Assembly: GCA_004369085.1 (NCBI GenBank)
Contig: ML210253.1
Coordinates: 33,995 to 97,994 of the forward strand
Length of the DNA: 64,000 nt
DNA from: Coprinopsis marcescibilis
Lineage: Eukaryota; Basidiomycota; Agaricomycetes; Agaricales; Psathyrellaceae
Reading direction: 5' to 3'
A program made the position numbers and the translations under genes. This document shows, piece by piece, positions 58,365 through 64,000 of the stretch (position 1 is the stretch's first letter; the number at the start of each line of letters is the position of its first letter). Under the pieces are notes generated by a model. That model was given only the letters and a program-made list of their open reading frames with translations. It did no database searches and was not told the DNA's origin.

Positions 58365-58406
58365 ATAACCCATACCCCTCTGTGGACAGAGAAAGGTATG
58401 GGTTAT
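58365..58406. repeat. Perfect 12-bp hairpin
   Basis: ATAACCCATACC (58,365-58,376) pairs with GGTATGGGTTAT (58,395-58,406) around an 18-nt loop. Just upstream, TA precedes CAGTTGAACC (58,351-58,360), which recalls the ends of pogo/Fot1-type elements. No matching right end was found. Confidence 0.6.
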
Positions 58407-58948
58407 CAGCGACTATGGGATACTGCAGGTTTTCTAAAAATAGATAAATAATTTTTGAATTTTTGTATATTTTCTCTGAGATGCTAGATTGATATTGTGC
58501 ATTGGATAACCTGTTAATACTGAAGGTGCAAGAATTGTAGCAATTTGTCATGTCATGGTAGTCAATGGTATGGTTAATTTTTGAAATTGTCATGTCACGC
58601 TTGGGTCAAATGGTTAATGGGATATCCAAGTGTCATGCCAAATAAAGCTTCCAGGACAAGTCGAAGGCATGGAAAAGAGGAAAAATGTTCCTGTCACACT
58701 GCTCCAGCACCCAATGGTTGTGACAGAACCGAATGGTTAGAGTCAGGACGGTGTCGATAATACGCTGGTATTATCAATATGATGTTGGAAATATTTTGTC
58801 TGCGATAGGAAGTTGACCTTTCCGTGATGGATCTGAAAGTGGTAGCCCCTATTTAGGAATCCTCAGATACTCCTCACACAATGGAAATGCATTTAAACAA
58901 GGAAAGTCCATAGAACTCTGTATTTATGCGACAATATATAAAGCTAAG

Positions 58949-60247
58949 ATGGTCTCTGGTTACCTCACTCCAATGCCACCCAGAATTAGCGAGCAACATA
59001 AGCAACAACTCCTTGTTGCTTCAGCATACCTGTTGAACGTTGTAACCATCGCAACTCATCTCTATGCTTCTCCACTATACTGGAGACAGCCCTATCATAA
59101 CTCCAAGCTATCAGGCGCCGACTGGGTTGAAGAGTTAATCAATGGACATCCCGAACGGATTTGGACGGAGCTTGGACTCCGGCTCCATGTCTTCCTCACC
59201 TTTGTGCATGAGTTGCGAGTTTTGGGTGGCCTCTCAGACTCAAGGCTTGGTGTCACAGTGAAAGAACAAGCAGCCATTTTTTTGTACATGTGCAGAACTG
59301 GTTTATCAGCATGGCATGTTGGGGAAAGGTTCCAAAGGTCCAATGAAATGGTGACAAAGTATGCTATCTTTTTTATTTGCTAGGATTGGACACGGCTGAT
59401 GGAGTACATGGCCTAGATACTTCCGGAAGGTTCTTCACGCAACGTCTTCAGGTCCATTCTACAGGAAATACATTCGGCTTCCGCAGGCATCGGACCCTGT
59501 ACCAGAATTCATCCGTACACAGGCCCGATTTTTCCCCTTCTTTCAGAATGCCATCGGCGCAATTGATGGAACTCATTTTAATTGTAACCCATCTTCTATA
59601 GACCGGCAGGCTGCACACAATCAAAAGGGAGGCATCACACAGAACTGCCTAGCATGTGTTTCATTTGCAATGCGGTTCCTATATGTGCTCAGTGGATGGG
59701 AGGGATCAACTGCTGATGGCACCATGTTTTCGCATTCTCGCCGTGTGGACTTTCAGATTCCAGCTGGAAGATTCTATCTGGCAGATGCAGGGTTTGGTCT
59801 CTGTGATTCTCTGATGGTACCCTATCGAGGAGTTCGGTACCATCTTGCTGAATGGGGCAGGGCAAATACCAGGTAAGGTTTCTGTCTGCTAATTCATCCA
59901 TTAGGTGCTAATTTTTTATTAGACCAGAAACCAAGGAGGAGCTGTACAATCTACAACATGCATCAGCTCGAAATGTTGTGGAGCGTGTTTTTGGTGTGTT
60001 GAAGAAGAAATGGGGCATTCTCACATGGCCACCTCATTTCCCGATGTCTGACCAGGCTGAAATTCCACCGGCAATGTGCGCCCTTCACAATTTCACAATG
60101 GAACATGATCCAAAGGACATTGACAAGTTCTTGACTGGCGATGATGATCAGGATTGCGATCCTACACCAGGACAACCCAACGAAGACTTTGGTGACCTGT
60201 CCTCAGGTTGTTACGATGCAAGGCGAATGATACGCCTTAGTCGTTGA
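58949..60247 (+). CDS. PIF/Harbinger-type DDE transposase (HARBI1-like)
   Basis: Cuts and moves its own DNA element. It begins MVSGYLTPMPPRISEQHKQQ, with an N-terminal helical region containing LSAWHVGERFQRSNEMVTKY after an intron (59,359-59,416). The catalytic residues are in AIDGTHFNCN (first Asp), FYLADAGFGLCDSL (second Asp) and ARNVVERVFGVLKKKWGIL (Glu). A second intron lies at about 59,873-59,921. The frame has no stop or shift over the catalytic core, so it looks recently active. The last dozen codons after GDLSSG appear to come from an inserted LTR and not from the transposase. Terminal inverted repeats of the element were not located. Confidence 0.88.
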
Positions 60248-60557
60248 ACGATAGTTGATAATAAGGTCAAGACGAAAGATCGTCGAGACAAGCGAGTTTG
60301 TACGAGTAAGTCAAGACGAACGAATGTCAAGACAATAGAGTTTCAAAAGAATTCGAGTAGGACGATCCATTGACAAGAAGACTAACAAAAGTCTTATTCG
60401 AAAACTATTGAGTGACAAGTAGAGAACGAGATCGAAACTAAAGTACAACTACCTGAAAAGGTAAGTTTAAATATACTACTCTTATCTCTTATCGATCTTA
60501 TCGATAAGTTCCATCCGTTATCTTTACTATAAATAAGAAAACAATACGTCATAACCT
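60209..60557 (-). repeat. Probable 3' LTR of the Ty3/gypsy element
   Basis: Non-coding stretch between the transposase and the element's last reading frame. The left end reads TGTTACGATG on the + strand, typical of a Ty3/gypsy LTR end. The right end is less clear; CGTCATAACC at 60,547-60,556 may be its altered inverted partner. Inside are three GTCAAGAC(GAA) words, a TATA-like segment and a CTTATC(GAT) cluster. Boundaries are estimates. Confidence 0.4.
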
Positions 60558-60574
60558 CATGTTCTTTATCTATC

Positions 60575-62029
60575 CTAAAAATACCCCCAAGATCCGAATT
60601 GACAGTCAGGGGTATCTATTGATTCAGAATCAAACGATCCCATTCTCCGAAAATAGTCCGTCTGTATCTTGAGACACTCATCTGTGGTCAATACGTATCC
60701 GTCTTCATGTTCCACCATTGGAGATGGTGTAACATTACCCCCGTTCTTGATCTGAAGCCTCCTGGATTCAGTCTCGGTGGTTGTCGTAGTTCCCGTATTC
60801 ATCCCAGTCGTAAGCGTGGGATCCCCAGTCGTTTTTGTCGTCGTTGTGATACCGAGCACGTAAGCCCTCAAGGCAGTTGGGGTATAGTCGATTGAGCTTG
60901 CATTCGTCATCGTCTGGGAGGTGTCGGGGTGCTTCTTCTCCACAAGTTTGACATTCGTACGTATGGGGACAGAGGGCTTTGAGGTGTTTGTCGGAATGAC
61001 AGATGAAGCAGAGTTTCTTGCCGTTTCAAGTTGGCGGTGGTCAAGGGGTTCGGGTTGTTCCAAAATTGGGAACATGTTCGTCCAAGTGTGTCCGAATGGT
61101 AGAAGGTCCCGGAGTAGAGTTCGGCCAGTTATCGCATTGATGTCCTTCGATTCTGATAGTGGAAGTTGGGTCGGCAAGTCCGACCGATAGTAGAATGGTT
61201 TTGCGGGGTCTTTTGGGAGTCGACTGAGTTCTCCCTTTGACCATTGGAGAAAAACATGTCGTGGCGATGTGGGGAGTTCGGGTTGGTCCTCGAACGGCTT
61301 CTTTTCCTTTTCCTGCTGTTCGGGTGTCGGTTGTCGGGGTCGGGGAATTGGTTCCTGTTCGAGGATCTGTTGATTTCGAGATATGATTGTTTCGAAGTTG
61401 GTTGGTTTTTGATGTTCCCGGTTGTCCGGGAGGGGATGTTGCATTTTTACTGATTCCCATTCTTCTTTTTCGTTCTTCATTTCCCGATGTTTCTTGTCAC
61501 ATTCCATCAAAAGCAAGGCCCACGATTCTTGAAGAGTTCATCCAAATGAATCCAAGTTGGAGAATTGTTGTCGCAAATCGTGGAGAAGTTTCTTAGCGTC
61601 CTGAATGCTTCCAAAAAGTCGTTTGCGTTGATATACAAATTGTTGAAAGGAGAGATAAGTGTCGGCCTTGACGTCGCCAGAGTGATCTTGGTCTCCGTTC
61701 ATAGGGTCGAATCGATTGGTAGGAATCGAGAAGAATTGGTTGGAGCCGATGGTGCGATAGTACCATTCTGCTATGTCTTCCTCTTCTTTGGTACTTGCGG
61801 TACGGTAAGTGCCGTCGAATTCTTTTCGAATGGTGTGTTCTCTCTGAGGGGGGTGTTCGTATCGATGAGGAAGGTAAAGGGGGTGTTCGTAAGAGGCGTA
61901 TTTTGCATTCTGAACTCGTTTGAGTTCTTCTTCAGGCTTGGTCGGGTATTCCAGGGCATATTGGCCAGGTCGAGTGGGGATAGGACCGATGAGTTCATTG
62001 GAGTAGGCAAGGTCGTTGGTTTGAGACAT
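60575..62029 (-). pseudogene. Extra open reading frame downstream of pol, one internal TGA
   Basis: One frame from MSQTNDLAYSNELIGPIPTR to FGSWGYF-stop, interrupted once by TGA at 61,538-61,540, about 484 codons. It starts 71 nt after the pol stop. The content is hydrophilic: Tyr/Pro-rich N-terminus (YEHPLYLPHRYEHPPQREHT), a heptad-like part (SIQDAKKLLHDLRQQFSNLD), a Gln/Glu/Pro-rich part and a Thr-rich part. No nuclease, protease or zinc-knuckle motif was recognised. Its position on the same strand between pol and the LTR says it belongs to the element; the role is unknown. It might be a displaced gag-like or accessory protein. Confidence 0.6.
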
Positions 62030-62100
62030 TGTTAGGCGAGTTGTGGTGGTTGTTTAATCTGGGTAGATTGAAGTTTTTTAGCGTTGACTTGTTCTTGTCT

Positions 62101-63852
62101 TTATAGTCGATGTAACCTCTTGTAATCTTCCAAGATCCGAGTGGCGTTAATCAAATGACGAGGGGGTTCCCATGATGCTTCAGATAACAGGTATCCTTTC
62201 CATTGGACGAGGAACAAGTGACCTCTTCCTCGCTTTTTGTGATTGATAATTGACTCCACTTTGTATTCTTCTTGACCGTCAACAAGATCAGGTGGTGGAG
62301 TGGAGTGGGAAGGGCCATGCATGTCGGTTTCTGTATATGGAGATAACCATATGGTGTGGAAGACGTCCTGAATCTTCCATTGATTCGGTAGGGTAAGGCA
62401 ATAAGAGACTGGTCCGATGACTTCTGTTATCTCGAAGGGTCCTTCCCGTTTTGGTCTTATCTTGTTGGAAAGATACCGTCGATTGAGATTCTTTGCTTCT
62501 AGCCACACTTTATCGCCAAGTTTGAAGGGTTTGACGTCATTTTGTGATCTGCTGATCATCCTGTTTCTGGCTAATTCGTGTGTGGCGATTGCTTCTTTCC
62601 GCGATAGTGTGAGGTCTGTCATTCTTTCTTTGACTGATGGAATATTTGTTTGTTCGAATGCCTCTGGAATGCCTTGTGGTTGGAGTCCCATGATCAATTC
62701 GAATGGAGTCTTTTGATTATCCGCATGTCATCGGTTGTTGTAGGTGAATTCAAGCATGGGGAGGTGATCTTTCCAAGTTTCAGGGTGATTCACGCAATAA
62801 ATTCCCAGATATGTCTGTACTTCTTGAAGTCCGCGTTCGGAGTTTCCGTCGGTTTGAGGGTGGTAAGCGGTGGACAGTCAGGAATCGATTCCCAGTCTTT
62901 TTAAGACTTCTCGATGGGATTTTGCTGCGAAATTGGGACCTCTGTCAGATATGATTCTTTCAGGGATTCCGAACCGTTTGAAGGTTGAGTCGATAATCAT
63001 TTTTGCTGTAGTTTCTGCATCGACTTCTTTGTTGCAGGGAGTGAAAATCACCCCCTTTGTAAGCCCTTGATCCACCTGGATTAAGATGGAGTCGTATATC
63101 GTCCCGTTTTCTTCAACTGGTGGTAGACCTGACATGAGATCCATAGTGACGAATGCAAATGGTCGATGTGATCCTGTCGATTTGTTTGGAATCAAGGTTG
63201 GTTTCAATGGTTGACGATTGATCTTGAACTGTTGACATGTGGCGCATCCTTTGACATAGTCTCGTACAGCTCCTCTGATGCCGGGGAACCAGTAGTTTTG
63301 ACTGACTTTGTAGAAGGTTTCGAGTTCTCCTGGATGTCCGGCAAGGATTGGGTCGTGATGATCGCGTATAATCTGGCGTCGAAGTTCTTGGTTTTGAGGG
63401 ATATACATTTTCCCATGGAAGAACAGTGCTGTTTTCCTGTCTTTGGATTCTGTATGCCAGTCTGCCAGGTCTTTTTGTAGTTTGGTTGGGATGTCTTTGT
63501 CTTTCAAAAGGTCTTGAATTTTATCTGCCATTCCGACATCGAAGTTCTCTTCTGGTTGATCTAAAATTTGTGCCAATAGATCGACGTTCATCAGGTTCAG
63601 TTTGACTTCTTTCGGAAATTGTTCTTCCGAAAGGAGTATCATGTCTTCGTTATCGTGATCGCCGAGTTCCGGTGTCGTCAAGATAATAGTTATCTTCTGG
63701 GTTTCGGCGGAAGTGACCTTATTCAGCCTATTCCAGTTGTTGGGAAAAGGTCCTCTCAAATATGGGTTGACAGGAATCTGACAAGAACTGTTATTATTAG
63801 AAATGTTAGTAAGATAGTAAAAATAGATGATTGAATAACACACTATGATCAA
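62101..63852 (-). pseudogene. Ty3/gypsy pol: integrase and chromodomain, with stops
   Basis: The integrase zinc module is seen in HHDPILAGHPGELETFYKVS and VKGCATCQQFK. The catalytic Asp residues are in FVTMDLMSGLP and RIISDRGPNFAA, and the Glu lies in [15 protein letters not shown]. The GPY/F module follows (LGDKVWLEAKNLNRRY, then GPFEITEVIGPVSYCLTLPN), and the C-terminal chromodomain reads YKVESIINHKKRGRGHLFLV and QWKGYLLSEASWEPP. In-frame TGA stops lie at 62,878-62,880 and 62,728-62,730. At the 5' side near 63,680-63,700 the frame expected from RNase H is lost. The chromodomain suggests insertion into heterochromatin. Confidence 0.85.
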
Positions 63853-64000
63853 AAGGATTGATAAATGTATTACCTGAATACTTTACCTGTTAGTGATGGT
63901 AAACTTAGACAAACCAAGATTAGATTATGAGATTAAAAGCCACTTGATATTCACTTGCAAACTACAGGATTGTAGAATTTGGCAAGTGCACACAAGGTAA

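Larger units (their letters stand above)
56998..58948. other. AT-rich, repeat-rich intergenic region
   Basis: About 1.95 kb between the kinase and the transposase. It holds a possible AT-hook fragment (57,168-57,474), simple repeats (57,968-58,038 and 58,217-58,248), recurring TTATGTAAGCT words (near 58,089 and 58,300), and a hairpin at 58,365-58,406. The character changes sharply from the gene-dense part to its left. Confidence 0.55.
60209..64000 (-). mobile_element. Decayed Ty3/gypsy chromovirus (incomplete)
   Basis: Reading on the minus strand from the right edge: the end of an RNase H-to-integrase linker, integrase, chromodomain, an extra reading frame, then LTR-like sequence. Reverse transcriptase and gag are not in the window and may lie beyond 64,000 or be lost. 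In-frame stops and a frameshift show it cannot make a full polyprotein. Confidence 0.8.

Noticed and set aside
1..64000. tRNA, rRNA and CRISPR arrays.
   Set aside because: No B-box-like GGTTCGAATCC with cloverleaf, no rRNA core sequence and no regularly spaced repeats were seen. A tRNAscan-type search would be needed to exclude intron-containing tRNAs.

Overview
This 64 kb window reads as a draft scaffold from a basidiomycete fungus, most likely an Agaricomycete. The genes are split by many short introns (about 35-70 nt, GT-AG with CTNAC-like branch points). They are densely packed on both strands, encode ordinary eukaryotic housekeeping proteins, and share the window with fungal transposons. 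A run of 395 N's at 34,747-35,141 marks an assembly gap. All assignments below rest on reading the translations and splice sites by eye; no database search was run.

Layout. 1-9.5 kb: the 3' part of a transglutaminase-like (Cyk3-type) gene, CDP-diacylglycerol synthase, DNA topoisomerase I, complex I subunit B12 (NDUFB3-like) and threonine dehydratase. 9.7-21.4 kb: a Cti6-like PHD-finger protein, VPS8, COG2 and a hemerythrin-domain protein. 21.4-23.4 kb: nothing recognisable. 23.4-33.3 kb: an aminotransferase class V / Moco-sulfurase-like protein with an N-myristoylation motif, USO1/p115, a small hypothetical protein, GEP4 (mitochondrial PGP phosphatase), clathrin light chain and monoacylglycerol lipase. 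33.5-35.7 kb: an unrecognised multi-exon gene, the gap, and an inverted repeat whose arms flank the gap. 35.7-43.3 kb: a mitochondrial MDL1-type ABC transporter, a coiled-coil protein, NADH pyrophosphatase and the first of two SnoaL-like (NTF2-fold) genes. 45.2-50 kb: the second SnoaL-like paralogue, a multipass membrane protein, the ubiquitin-like splicing factor HUB1, and a small secreted, probably GPI-anchored protein. 50.3-57 kb: TRAPPC11 and a TKL-type protein kinase. 57-64 kb: AT-rich, repeat-rich DNA with a PIF/Harbinger transposase and a decayed Ty3/gypsy chromovirus.

Functional themes. Five separate genes act in vesicle tethering or coating (VPS8, COG2, USO1, clathrin light chain, TRAPPC11). 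CDS1 and GEP4 act in one mitochondrial phospholipid route (CDP-DAG to PG/cardiolipin). They are scattered on both strands, so this is a list of neighbours and not an operon-like cluster.

Most interesting points: the two SnoaL-like paralogues share a five-exon structure with an 11-nt microexon at the same place; HUB1, a spliceosome-linked ubiquitin-like protein, appears to start with a 15-nt coding exon and a GC-AG intron; an inverted repeat flanks the gap; and the in-frame stops of the chromovirus are all TGA, as expected from C-to-T decay of CGA codons.
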